This document shows, in pieces, positions 1 through 6,851 of a stretch of DNA of 44,470 bases (within the stretch, counting starts at the first letter, position 1; each line of letters opens with the position of its first letter). The position numbers were made by a program, and so were the translations under genes. The DNA is from Bacillota bacterium (GTDB taxonomy: Bacteria > Bacillota > Clostridia > Oscillospirales > Ruminococcaceae): assembly GCA_023458875.1 (NCBI GenBank), contig JAEWXO010000033.1, positions 1 to 44,470 on the forward strand, written 5' to 3'. Under the pieces are notes generated by a model. The model made no database searches. It was not told the origin of the DNA and was given only the letters and a program-made list of their open reading frames with translations.

Positions 1-93
1 AGAACAGCACTTCTATTAGTGGAATACACAAGATATTATCAACGTCTTAAATGGGAAAACTAAAATTTCTGTTGAAAACTCAGAAATTTTCAT

Positions 94-519
94 TCAGGAC
101 TTTTCAAAGTCCTGAACAGTTACAATAAAATAAACATTCTGCTTACCTTTGCTGTCCTTGTCAATGACGATATAAAAGGTGTTGCCGTTCTTCGACTGAA
201 TACTGAGGAACTGACGATTCACCACATCATCAGAAACATCTTCGAGGAGCGTCCCGTTGCCTTCGGGCAGGGAACTTGTTTCGTCTGATACAGTTTTATC
301 CTCACTGTCATTAGTTTCGGATATATCCGTTGTTTCTGCGGGATCATCTGTTTTTTCAGATTCAGTAATAGATGTGACAGGAAGCTCTTCGGTTGATACT
401 ACTTCGGAGCTTGTGACAGCCGTAACAGCCGGAGCTTTTTCAGCTGAAACACTTATTGTGGGCATAAAAAATGCTCCGCACAATAACACGGAGCAGATAA
501 CCTTATTCAATTTCTTCAT
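94..519 (-). CDS. CD1107-type mobile element protein (DUF4366), short form
   Basis: Small exported protein of the conjugative transfer module; its exact role in this family is unknown. Residues 1-26 form a signal peptide (Lys-rich start, hydrophobic core, VSA cleavage site). A Thr/Ser/Glu-rich spacer follows to about residue 85. The DUF4366 signature is then visible: LPEGNGTLLED followed by QFLSIQSKNGNTFYIVIDKD and VYF. Family members, as I remember them, continue with a longer acidic tail and a C-terminal membrane segment. This one stops shortly after VYF, so it looks secreted or truncated rather than membrane anchored. It overlaps the end of the DUF4315 gene by 17 nt and is probably translationally coupled to it. 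The family call is firm; the truncation is inferred. Confidence 0.8.
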   Translation of the reverse strand: MKKLNKVICSVLLCGAFFMPTISVSAEKAPAVTAVTSSEVVSTEELPVTSITESEKTDDPAETTDISETNDSEDKTVSDETSSLPEGNGTLLEDVSDDVVNRQFLSIQSKNGNTFYIVIDKDSKGKQNVYFIVTVQDFEKS

Positions 520-787
520 TTTCAGTTTTCCTTTCGATTTTTGTTAATGAAACAGAATTGGTGCTTGCAATAGATTCATGCTTAATTTTTGTAAGCATTT
601 CTTTCAGCTGAGAGCCGTTAAGATTGCTGAGCTGAACAATTTGAACAATACGAGTGTTTTCAAGCTCGGTATTACGGCTGATAATTGCCTTCTCCTTTTC
701 TTTCAGCTCCGATATTTTTTCACGCACATCGTTAAGGTCAGCCTGACCTTTTTCAATAAGCTGTTCGGTTTTTTCAAGTGGTGTCAT
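503..787 (-). CDS. DUF4315 family coiled-coil protein
   Basis: Small charged protein, about 94 aa, of unknown function that sits between CD1108 and CD1107 in ICEs of this type. The sequence is almost entirely helical and coiled-coil-like (EKGQADLNDVREKISELKEK), followed by the family's short region around ELENTRIVQIVQ and SQLKEML. I chose the ATG at 787 because GGAGG sits 6 nt upstream; an in-frame TTG at 799 overlaps that ribosome site and is unlikely to be used. The gene begins 13 nt after the CD1108 stop codon and overlaps the next gene, so the three form one translational unit. Confidence 0.8.
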   Translation of the reverse strand: MTPLEKTEQLIEKGQADLNDVREKISELKEKEKAIISRNTELENTRIVQIVQLSNLNGSQLKEMLTKIKHESIASTNSVSLTKIERKTENEEIE

Positions 788-799
788 ATAATCCTCCAA

Positions 800-2683
800 T
801 CAAAATAAATCAGGGCGGTTGCCCTTTGATTCCTGCAATAATTCATACAAATCATAAATGCCAAGCTCCCCAAGCTGAGCCTTTACCGCCTCGTCAAAAT
901 CATTTGCAGTCAGCGTTACATCAAGAATATAGTAATCATAGTAGACAGTGACAATAATTTCGTTCCCGTCCGCATCGGTTGTGGTGTAGCTGTATGACCG
1001 TATTTCGTGAATGGATTCAATTTTCAGCGTGTAAAGAGCGTTGAAAAGCGTTTGAATATCATTTATCAAGGCATCGTTATACTCAAAACACATATTTTTC
1101 GCTGTCAGATAAGAAATTAATCCATAAGGGTCATGCCCCATTTCATCAAGGTGATAGCGGTACTCCTGCCAGCCTACATAAACTTTTGGAATATTGCTGA
1201 TATAGTCGTTCAGATTATTTTCAAGGGACTTCATATAATCCTCAGCGGCGTAAATGTCGTCATCCTCAGCAGTATAGGAAGTTGAAATGATTGACGTTCC
1301 AGTGTCGCACATCATCATAGTCAGCGAGCTGCATGCCGATGTGAAAATTCCAAAAATCAGCAGAATCACCGCCGCGCCAAGAATAAGCTTGTAGTTTTTT
1401 GCGAGAGCCTCCTGAACTTTTTTTGCAGTTTTCTTGACGAATTCTGTTGCCTTTGCCGCTGTACGTTGAGTTTCACGGGCATTTTTCACTTGATTTCTCT
1501 TCATCTGTGCCTTTTTCAGCGACTGCTTGACCGAACCGCTGTCACGAAGATTTTTGTTTTCAAGAAGTGCCTTATGGTAACTCAGCTTTTGATGAGCCTT
1601 TTCGCTGTCATATTTCAGCTTTGAAACAGTTCTGTATGGTTTGGTTTTTGCATTCTGATAATACGTTTTGAGTGCACTTTTGCCTGTATGCAAAGCAGAT
1701 TCAGCAACTTTCTCCGACTTATGAGCCGCTTTTAAAGCAGAATTTTCATCCTCATATTTGGCGAACTGATTATGAATTGTTCCAGAAACAGAAGCAGAAA
1801 CCGCATTTTTCGCACCCTTAACTCCCTTTGTGATAAGCCCATCAGACTTTATTGGCTTGACTTCCTTTTCAAAGCAAAGCTTGCGCTGAACCTTGCCTTT
1901 TTCAGGGTCAAATTCTTTTTTGATACGGATATTCTGCTGTGTAGGAAGCCTATCCTGTGCCTTTTGAAGCTTTTTGTCGGCTTTAGCAAGCTTCTTTTCA
2001 TCCTTAGAAACCTGTTCTAAAAGCTTTTTATCAGCCTTATCGTCAGAAATTAGCTTATCTCCAACAGAAACATCATCCTTATCAAAACTCAGAATACCGC
2101 TTTCAGAACGGTCATCCGTCAATTTTTCAGCCGCTGAAGAATGTGCCTGCAAAGTATTCCTAACCTTACCGTCATTAAGTTTTGACGGCTTTTCTTTTGG
2201 AACATCAGGAATATCCGAAGAATCTATACTTTCCGTTTTTCCTGCTTCAAAAGCTTCTTTCTGTTCCTTAACTACAGCATTTTCTTCTCGAATATGCTGT
2301 TTATGCTTCTGCCGTAAAGCCGTTGATCCGAACTGTTTTTTATCAACGCTTTTAGCTTTGAACTTGATACCTAAAGGCGGAATAAAGGCTGAAACGGTCT
2401 GTTCTGACTGTTGATTATCACCGTCATTATCAGCCTTATCGGGATTATTCCTGCCGAATTTCAGATTGGTATAGACACGCCTTTTGTGTTCAGAGGTAAT
2501 TAGTCCCGCCGCTTTTAGCTTGTCGAGCTGTTGTTCTGGAATGCGTTCCTGTTTCAGTATTGCATCTGCTGTGCGTTTGCTGACACGAGAAACGGAGTCG
2601 TCAGCAAGATTTCTCTGAACGGCTCCGTCTTTTGACATTTTCAGTACAACCTTTTCAGTTGATTTCAGCTCATGTCCTGCCAT
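800..2683 (-). CDS. CD1108-type conjugation protein lacking the hydrolase domain
   Basis: Membrane-anchored protein of the transfer apparatus. In the family, a long charged cytoplasmic N-terminus, one membrane segment and an extracellular NlpC/P60-type peptidoglycan hydrolase together open the cell wall for the conjugation channel. Here residues 1 to about 430 are Lys/Glu/Ser-rich with many Ala/Lys coiled-coil stretches. A membrane helix lies at about 432-455 (LILGAAVILLIFGIFTSA). The extracellular linker domain follows, with VGWQEYRYHLDEMGHDPYGLISYL and ending GNRPDLF. Translation stops there with TGA, exactly where the catalytic domain should begin. The 627 aa therefore hold no Cys-His-His hydrolase site. 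GGAGG sits 7 nt before the ATG. The family call comes from the linker and context; loss of the enzyme domain is inferred from family memory. Confidence 0.82.
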   Translation of the reverse strand: MAGHELKSTEKVVLKMSKDGAVQRNLADDSVSRVSKRTADAILKQERIPEQQLDKLKAAGLITSEHKRRVYTNLKFGRNNPDKADNDGDNQQSEQTVSAFIPPLGIKFKAKSVDKKQFGSTALRQKHKQHIREENAVVKEQKEAFEAGKTESIDSSDIPDVPKEKPSKLNDGKVRNTLQAHSSAAEKLTDDRSESGILSFDKDDVSVGDKLISDDKADKKLLEQVSKDEKKLAKADKKLQKAQDRLPTQQNIRIKKEFDPEKGKVQRKLCFEKEVKPIKSDGLITKGVKGAKNAVSASVSGTIHNQFAKYEDENSALKAAHKSEKVAESALHTGKSALKTYYQNAKTKPYRTVSKLKYDSEKAHQKLSYHKALLENKNLRDSGSVKQSLKKAQMKRNQVKNARETQRTAAKATEFVKKTAKKVQEALAKNYKLILGAAVILLIFGIFTSACSSLTMMMCDTGTSIISTSYTAEDDDIYAAEDYMKSLENNLNDYISNIPKVYVGWQEYRYHLDEMGHDPYGLISYLTAKNMCFEYNDALINDIQTLFNALYTLKIESIHEIRSYSYTTTDADGNEIIVTVYYDYYILDVTLTANDFDEAVKAQLGELGIYDLYELLQESKGNRPDLF

Positions 2684-2725
2684 TGAGTTGCCTCCTTTCT
2701 TTGTGAATTAAATTGATGTTATGTA

Positions 2726-2754
2726 TTGTTTTTTGGGGTGAGATGTGATATAAT
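2726..2754 (+). promoter_or_regulatory. Sigma-A-type promoter for the 2983-3868 cassette
   Basis: TTGTTT (2726-2731) and TATAAT (2749-2754) are separated by exactly 17 bp and point right, toward the plus-strand cassette. The predicted start is near 2761, leaving a leader of about 220 nt. Confidence 0.6.
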
Positions 2755-2762
2755 AGGCTCAA

Positions 2763-2790
2763 CGACAAATCCCAAGTTGTCGAACTGATG
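2763..2790. promoter_or_regulatory. Inverted repeat / operator-like site at the cassette promoter start
   Basis: CGACAA (2763-2768) and TTGTCG (2777-2782) form a 6-bp dyad with an 8-nt spacer placed at the predicted transcription start. A second overlapping partial dyad, TGTC-GAACT-GATG (2778-2790), resembles sites at 3978, 9088 and 17189 that also lie just downstream of -10 boxes. A repressor operator is the simplest reading, but no protein partner is known. Confidence 0.4.
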
Positions 2791-2982
2791 AACTGAAACA
2801 ACAAATCGAAATTGTTTTAATGCGTCTTAGTTGGAGAAGGCAAACAAAAATTATTTATACAGTGAGAAGTTCGCGGTGGGTGGCATTGCAGATTAAAATT
2901 CTTAGCTACGAATTGACACATTGCACTTTGACTAGCAGATAATTTATATAATAAGCTGTTCACTAGGAGGATGTAGCAGAAA

Positions 2983-3225
2983 ATGAATAATAATTTATTT
3001 CCACCATATTCTATAGCCGATTATCAGAAATCTGAGGATGAAAATAAAGCTATTCAAAAACTGACTGAACATAGAGACATGAAGCTAATGGTTAAAGAAA
3101 TTGGCAAGGAACATGGAATAGAAATTCTATCTACAGAAGGAAATTCACATATGGGTGATTTTAGCTATCCCAAGAAAGATAAACAAAAGTTAATTTCTAT
3201 TCTTGATAGTTATTTATTAGATTAG
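2983..3225 (+). CDS. Hypothetical protein, first gene of a plus-strand ICE cassette
   Basis: 80 aa, soluble, charged, no signal peptide or membrane segment. I do not recognise the family. The middle holds a Lys/Glu-rich helix (RDMKLMVKEIGKEHGIEIL) and the C-terminus another (KDKQKLISILDSYLL). AGGAGG lies about 13 nt upstream of the ATG, a long but usable spacing. It is the first of three closely packed plus-strand genes inside a transfer module otherwise read on the minus strand, with their own promoter at 2726. This marks the group as acquired cargo. Small size and clustering would fit an immunity or toxin-antitoxin type function, but nothing in the sequence proves that. Confidence 0.55.
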   Translation: MNNNLFPPYSIADYQKSEDENKAIQKLTEHRDMKLMVKEIGKEHGIEILSTEGNSHMGDFSYPKKDKQKLISILDSYLLD

Positions 3226-3267
3226 CGCAGGTAATAAATATTAGCAGATGATTGGAGAAAACCAAGA

Positions 3268-3507
3268 ATGGATGAAAAAGGTTATGGAGAAGTTAAAGCA
3301 AGAGCAAACATTTTTCCAAGTGATATTGATAAATTCCACGAACAAGGAGTTGACATAGTTTTAGTCCAAGCTAAAGCTTCTGATAAAACGAAGCAAAAGG
3401 CTGAAGAACAAGGGATAAAACTTTACGACAATCTTTCACCCCAAATAGTTAAAGAAGTTCGTGAGAAAGTAAAAAAAAGGAAAACAGGAGAGAGCAACAA
3501 TGCTTGA
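3268..3507 (+). CDS. Hypothetical protein, second gene of the cassette
   Basis: 79 aa, soluble and strongly Lys/Glu-rich, no recognised family. It contains a strand-helix pattern, GVDIVLVQAKASDKTKQKAE then GIKLYDNL. This faintly recalls the QAK core of restriction-endonuclease-fold (Mrr-like) domains, but the protein is too short and the other catalytic positions are not evident, so I do not assign that function. A GGAGA ribosome site precedes the ATG by about 10 nt. Its 3' end overlaps the next gene by 8 nt, which suggests translational coupling and that the second and third products act together. Confidence 0.55.
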   Translation: MDEKGYGEVKARANIFPSDIDKFHEQGVDIVLVQAKASDKTKQKAEEQGIKLYDNLSPQIVKEVREKVKKRKTGESNNA

Positions 3508-3868
3508 TATTACATTTTATAAAAAGCAAAATTTAAATAATTTTACACCTTATACAATAGAGTTGTGCGATGAAGATTACGAAAAACTTGTTGTTTTAAA
3601 TTTTGCAAAAAGCTTTCACCTTGAAAAGCAATGTTTAATAGTAGAAGAAGAAGAATACTCTATCGATGTCGTGGATTGTAATGCTCTTATTTTGACGAAA
3701 GCTAAAGAAATTTGTAATAAATTACTGCTTGAAGAACTTGACGAAGTTAAAAAATACTGTAGGAGAATTGAAGCGGAAACTATACACAAAAACAAGTTGA
3801 ATTTTATGTTTGTGCTTAGAGACGTGCTAAGTAATCTCGACGAATGTAAATATTTTTCATACAGTTGA
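3500..3868 (+). CDS. Hypothetical protein, third gene of the cassette
   Basis: 122 aa, acidic, cytoplasmic, family not recognised. The N-terminal part looks like beta strands (ITFYKKQNL, PYTIELCDEDYEKLVVLNF, QCLIVEEEEYSIDVV). The C-terminal half is helical (LTKAKEICNKLLLEELDEVKKYCRRIEAE, KLNFMFVLRDVLSNLDE). GGAG lies 9-10 nt before the ATG, and the start overlaps the end of the previous gene. Base composition is clearly more AT-rich than the conjugation genes around it. An immunity-type protein is one possibility, but no motif supports a firm call. Confidence 0.55.
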   Translation: MLDITFYKKQNLNNFTPYTIELCDEDYEKLVVLNFAKSFHLEKQCLIVEEEEYSIDVVDCNALILTKAKEICNKLLLEELDEVKKYCRRIEAETIHKNKLNFMFVLRDVLSNLDECKYFSYS

Positions 3869-4028
3869 AATAGAGGTGTGTTACATAAATGCACAGCAAT
3901 TAAATTCCGTTAATAAGTATTAAGCATTTTGCGTATTACGCCTTATTGGTATAATGTGTACTTGCTAACTTCCTATTTGTCGAGCTGACACACTCAATGA
4001 AATATGTATCCGCCGTACTCGTGTAATC
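3869..4028. other. Spacer between cassette and IS3 element with promoter-like and dyad signals
   Basis: No gene is seen. TATAAT at 3950-3955 faces right, with only a weak TTTTGC 17 bp upstream. Downstream of it lies a dyad TGTC-GAGCT-GACA (3978-3990), followed by ACTCAA. The IS3 element begins before any gene this promoter might have served, so the original downstream gene may have been displaced. Confidence 0.4.
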
Positions 4029-4051
4029 TGAACCCCAAAAATTAGACAAAG
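4029..4051 (+). repeat. IS3 left inverted repeat
   Basis: Begins TGAACCCCAAAAA and continues into TTAGACAAAG. It pairs imperfectly with the opposite end; the TTAGACAAAG block is identical in both. Confidence 0.65.
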
Positions 4052-4072
4052 ATAATCAAAGGAAATTATGCA

Positions 4073-4104
4073 AAGCGACTAGATGAAAATTTAGTCGCTT
4101 TTTT
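4073..4104 (+). terminator. Insulating terminator inside the IS3 left end
   Basis: AAGCGACTA (4073-4081) pairs with TAGTCGCTT (4092-4100), followed by a T run on the plus strand. It would stop transcription entering the transposase genes from the plus-strand cassette side. Confidence 0.6.
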
Positions 4105-4936
4105 ATGCGGACAAAAGTCTGTATTTCACGGGCGACATACCAAGCCGTGACTTAATTCGTTTATTGTTATACCAATAAAGGTAATGTTTCAGCTTTTGAA
4201 TGAAATCTTCGACGCTATCAAATACTCTGTCGTAGAAAAACTCAGTTTTAAGCCTTCCGAAAAAACTTTCAGCACAAGCATTATCAAGGCAATTGCCTTT
4301 GTGTGACATACTCTGCCTTATGCCCTTATCGGCAAGCATTTTCTGATATTTCTTCATCTGATACTGCCAACCTTGGTCGGTATGCAGGACGAGATTTGTA
4401 TCTTCAGGAAGCTTTGAAAACGCTCTTGAAAGCATATCTGTTATCTGCAAGAAATTCGGATGATAGCTCAGATTGTAGCTGATAATTTCGCCATTGTATA
4501 GGTCTATTATCGGTGATAAATACAGCTTTGTTCCAAATAGCTTGAATTCTGTGATGTCGGAAACCCACTTCTCATTTGGCTTGTCTGCCTTAAAATCACG
4601 TTCAAGCAGATTGGGCGCAATTTTCCCGACTTCACCTTTATATGACTTATACTTGCTCATTTTGACGTGACAATACAAGCCGAGCTTGTTCATCAACCGC
4701 AAAACTGTTTTGTGATTTAGGTGTATTTTACGTTCACTTAGTTCTTTCGTCATTCTGCGATAGCCATAGTTTTCAGAAGATTCATTAAATATTATCTTGA
4801 TTTCTGCCTTAGCAGCAGCGTATTTATCGGGATGCTCAAGCTGTTTGCAATAATAGTAATATGTACTGCGAGGAATGTCTACAACTCGAAGAATTGCGGT
4901 AATCGAAAATTGTTGCTTTAGTTCATTGATTACCAA
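4103..4936 (-). CDS. IS3-family transposase OrfB (DDE integrase)
   Basis: Catalytic half of the transposase, normally made as an OrfAB fusion that cuts and joins the IS ends. An HTH_21-type N-terminus (SITAILRVVDIPRSTYYYYCK, NYGYRRMTKELSER) is followed by the rve integrase core. The first Asp is in WVSDITEF, the second in LHTDQGWQYQ, and the Glu in NACAESFFGRLKTE, then the usual WYNNKRIKSRLGMSPV end. The frame opens at a TTG with no ribosome site. Translation is more likely reached by a -1 shift from OrfA at a run of six A's just before the overlap: after AAA AAA the -1 frame continues as TLVINELKQQ. All catalytic residues are intact, so the element may be active. Confidence 0.88.
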   Translation of the reverse strand: MVINELKQQFSITAILRVVDIPRSTYYYYCKQLEHPDKYAAAKAEIKIIFNESSENYGYRRMTKELSERKIHLNHKTVLRLMNKLGLYCHVKMSKYKSYKGEVGKIAPNLLERDFKADKPNEKWVSDITEFKLFGTKLYLSPIIDLYNGEIISYNLSYHPNFLQITDMLSRAFSKLPEDTNLVLHTDQGWQYQMKKYQKMLADKGIRQSMSHKGNCLDNACAESFFGRLKTEFFYDRVFDSVEDFIQKLKHYLYWYNNKRIKSRLGMSPVKYRLLSA

Positions 4937-5310
4937 TGTTTTTTGTTTGGCGGTTGCCGTTCCGACCGAACCAAAGCATCCAATTTTTTTAGGTATTCGT
5001 TCTCGATTCTGAGACGCTGAACCTCTGCTATTAAGTCCTCATCCTTGGATTTCTCAAGCTTTGGCGGTCTGCCTATCCTCACTCCATCTTTTGTGAGAGC
5101 GTGTCCTCGACGTTCTATGTATAGTCCTTCCGCACCTTCTTCAAGGTATATTCGTTCCCAAGTTTTTATAAAGTGAAAATCCTTACTTTGTCTTTCAGGA
5201 AAGTATTTTCGCATAGTTTCATTGTATGATAATTTGTTGTTAATCATATCTTCTACTACCATTTGTTTGAATTCACCTGAGTATTTCTTATTTGGTATTC
5301 CTTTAGGCAT
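4930..5310 (-). CDS. IS3-family transposase OrfA (helix-turn-helix)
   Basis: DNA-binding half of the IS3 transposase, about 126 aa. It starts MPKGIPNKKYSGEFKQMVVEDM, a transposase_8-type helix-turn-helix. A basic region follows (RRGHALTKDGVRIGRPPK) and then a leucine-zipper-like stretch (LIAEVQRLRIENEYLKKLDALV) typical of the IS150 group. I chose the ATG at 5310 because AGGGG lies 8 nt upstream; an upstream in-frame ATG at 5337 has no ribosome site. The gene ends ...PPNKKHW with the A6 run of the presumed frameshift signal in its last codons and overlaps OrfB by 7 nt. Confidence 0.85.
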   Translation of the reverse strand: MPKGIPNKKYSGEFKQMVVEDMINNKLSYNETMRKYFPERQSKDFHFIKTWERIYLEEGAEGLYIERRGHALTKDGVRIGRPPKLEKSKDEDLIAEVQRLRIENEYLKKLDALVRSERQPPNKKHW

Positions 5311-5360
5311 AAAAATGTCCCCTTTCGTTAGTTTCAATTTCGGTATATCTATTATACCAC

Positions 5361-5388
5361 TTTGTCTAACAAAAGGGGGGGCATTTCA
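5361..5388 (-). repeat. IS3 right inverted repeat
   Basis: Read inward on the minus strand it starts TGAAATGCCCCCCC and reaches GTTAGACAAAG, matching the inner block of the left end. Confidence 0.65.
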
Positions 5389-5407
5389 ATGAACAACGGC
5401 TTTTCCT

Positions 5408-5515
5408 TTACCTGTCGGCTTTGCTGTCTGAACGGTTAATCTGCACAAGGCACATCATAAATACGCCCACAGTACCGCCGAACATTGCACCACCGAGGAA
5501 AATAGGCAAACTCAT
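5408..5515 (-). CDS. DUF3789-like single-span membrane microprotein
   Basis: 35 aa, MSLPIFLGGAMFGGTVGVFM followed by MCLVQINRSD. Residues 3-25 form one Gly-rich membrane helix with a short polar tail. This is the pattern of the tiny DUF3789 proteins scattered through ICE transfer regions; their function is not known. The ATG overlaps the stop of the preceding gene (TAATG), so it is translationally coupled. The IS3 element begins right after its 3' end. The gene is short enough that normal gene calls would miss it. Confidence 0.6.
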   Translation of the reverse strand: MSLPIFLGGAMFGGTVGVFMMCLVQINRSDSKADR

Positions 5516-5673
5516 TACTTGCAGCTCCAACCGTCGTTCAAAGGCACAGCCTTAGCGACGGGGTTCTTTTTCTTCGACTTGCTGACGGAACAGGCGATGA
5601 GGGTAACTCCTGCACCTACCGCCGCAATTGCTCCTGCCGTAATGCAAATAATTTTAACTGTCTTTTTCTTCAT
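5515..5673 (-). CDS. Small lipoprotein-like ICE protein
   Basis: 52 aa. It starts MKKKTVKIICITAGAIAAVG, a basic start and a hydrophobic helix, and reaches LIAC at Cys28, a possible lipobox. It ends in a Lys-rich segment (KSKKKNP) and a short tail with one more Cys. GGAGGG lies just upstream of an ATGATATG; the first ATG closes at once, so the second ATG (5673) is the start. It is coupled by TAATG to the DUF3789-like gene. Function unknown. The start lies immediately inside the edge of the recombinase-trio element, so any original promoter is separated from it. Confidence 0.55.
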   Translation of the reverse strand: MKKKTVKIICITAGAIAAVGAGVTLIACSVSKSKKKNPVAKAVPLNDGWSCK

Positions 5674-5688
5674 ATCATTTTCCCTCCT

Positions 5689-5739
5689 TTATCTGAATAG
5701 CCTCTTCCGGCTTGGTTAATTAAGTGAGTTACGTTATTC
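5689..5739 (+). repeat. RIT left terminal inverted repeat
   Basis: TTATCTGA (5689-5696), GTTAATT (5715-5721) and TTATTC (5734-5739) match the opposite end in order and nearly in spacing. The outer block overlaps the ribosome site region of the neighbouring small gene. Confidence 0.55.
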
Positions 5740-5804
5740 AAGGAGAATAGAAAACACCCATAAATACAAGAGGTTTAATATTCTCCTCGGATAATAATAC
5801 GCTG
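5740..5804. other. Hairpin-forming spacer after the last RIT recombinase
   Basis: AGGAGAATA and TATTCTCCT form a 9-bp stem with a loop of about 30 nt between the ritC stop and the left end. It could close transcription of the trio, but there is no T run. Confidence 0.35.
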
Positions 5805-6851
5805 CTATTTGAGGAAGTCTGGAATACCATTCTTCTCCTGTGGCAATGATGTTTCATCCGAATTGTTCTTTGAAAACCATTTTTCGTTCCATTGATCCAT
5901 TGAACGGTCAACAGTCTGTTGAGATATATCCAAATAAATTTGTGTTGTCTGTATTGATGTGTGACCGAGAATATTTTTTACAATAGCTAACGGTACCCCG
6001 GACTCAATCAAATGTGTTGCTGTTGTATGCCTCATGACATGAGGGGTATAAGGACCCCGACAAAACAAATCAGGATGTTCTGCTTTGGCTTTTTGAGTAT
6101 ATTTCTCATAGATTTCTTCAATCGCAGCTACTGACAAATGTCGATTTCTTTGACTTGGAAAGATATGCACATCCGGTTTCATGCCGATTTTTCTTGAGGC
6201 AATATACTTGTCCAGAAGTTGAGTCGCATCAGAAGTAATCTTTACCCGCCGGGATTTTTCACCTTTGCCAACCAAGGTAAGAATTGCATTTCCTTTTTCG
6301 TCATGCGTGATGTCCTTAACGGTAAGATTACAAATTTCCTGAGCGCGTGCTCCACTGGAATACATCACAGACAAAAGAACAAAGTCTCTCCAGCCAAGTT
6401 TTTCTGTGGTGTCAGGAAGTGAAAACAGTACTGCGAGTTCTTCTCTGGTAAACGAATTTCTCTGTTTGCTTTTTACCTTGCGAAATGTTTTCTTTGAAAT
6501 TTTTTTGAGACTGTTTTTGAAAATATAGGCAGCCTCAAGATTTCTGCTTTCTGAATAATCAGCGAAAGAAGCTAATGCCGCCAGTCTTTGTTTTGCGGTA
6601 GCTCTGCTGTTCTTTCTTGTGGTTATCAGCCAGTCGAAATATTTTGTGAGAAGATCAAAATCCAATACTTCAAATGTGATATGCCCGATTTTTATTTCTG
6701 TTTCCTCATCAATATATTGAAACAGTAAACGGAAAGCACATTTGTAGGAAGCAAGGGTATTTGGGCTTGCATTCACAGAAACCGGCAGATATTCGGTAAA
6801 GAATCTCCCAAGCAGAGTGATAAATTCGTGTTCAGAATTACTCTTCCTCAT
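5805..6851 (-). CDS. ritC: RIT tyrosine recombinase C
   Basis: Phage-integrase-family recombinase, about 348 aa, third gene of the trio. An N-terminal SAM-like core-binding domain (LASYKCAFRLLFQYID) precedes the catalytic domain. The full set of active residues is visible: Arg in YSSGARAQEICNL, Lys in VGKGEKSRRV, His/Arg in HVMRHTTATHL, His in ILGHTSIQTT and the nucleophile Tyr in QIYLDIS. It is XerC/D-like in layout. I chose the ATG at 6851 (MRKSNSEHEF) because GGAGG lies 6 nt upstream. The start overlaps the end of ritB by 14 nt, so the three genes are translationally coupled. The symbol follows position in the trio. Confidence 0.85.
   Translation of the reverse strand: MRKSNSEHEFITLLGRFFTEYLPVSVNASPNTLASYKCAFRLLFQYIDEETEIKIGHITFEVLDFDLLTKYFDWLITTRKNSRATAKQRLAALASFADYSESRNLEAAYIFKNSLKKISKKTFRKVKSKQRNSFTREELAVLFSLPDTTEKLGWRDFVLLSVMYSSGARAQEICNLTVKDITHDEKGNAILTLVGKGEKSRRVKITSDATQLLDKYIASRKIGMKPDVHIFPSQRNRHLSVAAIEEIYEKYTQKAKAEHPDLFCRGPYTPHVMRHTTATHLIESGVPLAIVKNILGHTSIQTTQIYLDISQQTVDRSMDQWNEKWFSKNNSDETSLPQEKNGIPDFLK

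Larger units (their letters stand above)
4029..5388 (-). mobile_element. IS3-family insertion sequence, about 1.36 kb
   Basis: Complete two-frame IS3-type element. The left end starts TGAACCCC and shares the inner block TTAGACAAAG (4042-4051) with the right end, which read inward starts TGAAATGCCCCC and has GTTAGACAAAG. The ends therefore begin TG and form imperfect inverted repeats of about 25-30 bp. It encodes OrfA (HTH) and OrfB (DDE integrase) in overlapping frames. No clean 3-4 bp target duplication is visible (AATC on the left, AATG on the right). It lies between the small-gene cassette and two tiny ICE genes, and adds no obvious passenger gene. Confidence 0.85.

Noticed and set aside
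1974..2414. 146-codon plus-strand frame inside the CD1108 gene
   Set aside because: Ser/Leu-rich shadow of the Lys/Glu-rich coding strand, without ribosome site or homology.
3268..3507. Mrr-like restriction endonuclease
   Set aside because: Only a short VQAK stretch recalls the fold; the rest of the catalytic core is absent in 79 residues.
4022..5392. Target-site duplication around the IS3 element
   Set aside because: Flanks read AATC and AATG; close but not identical, so no duplication is claimed.
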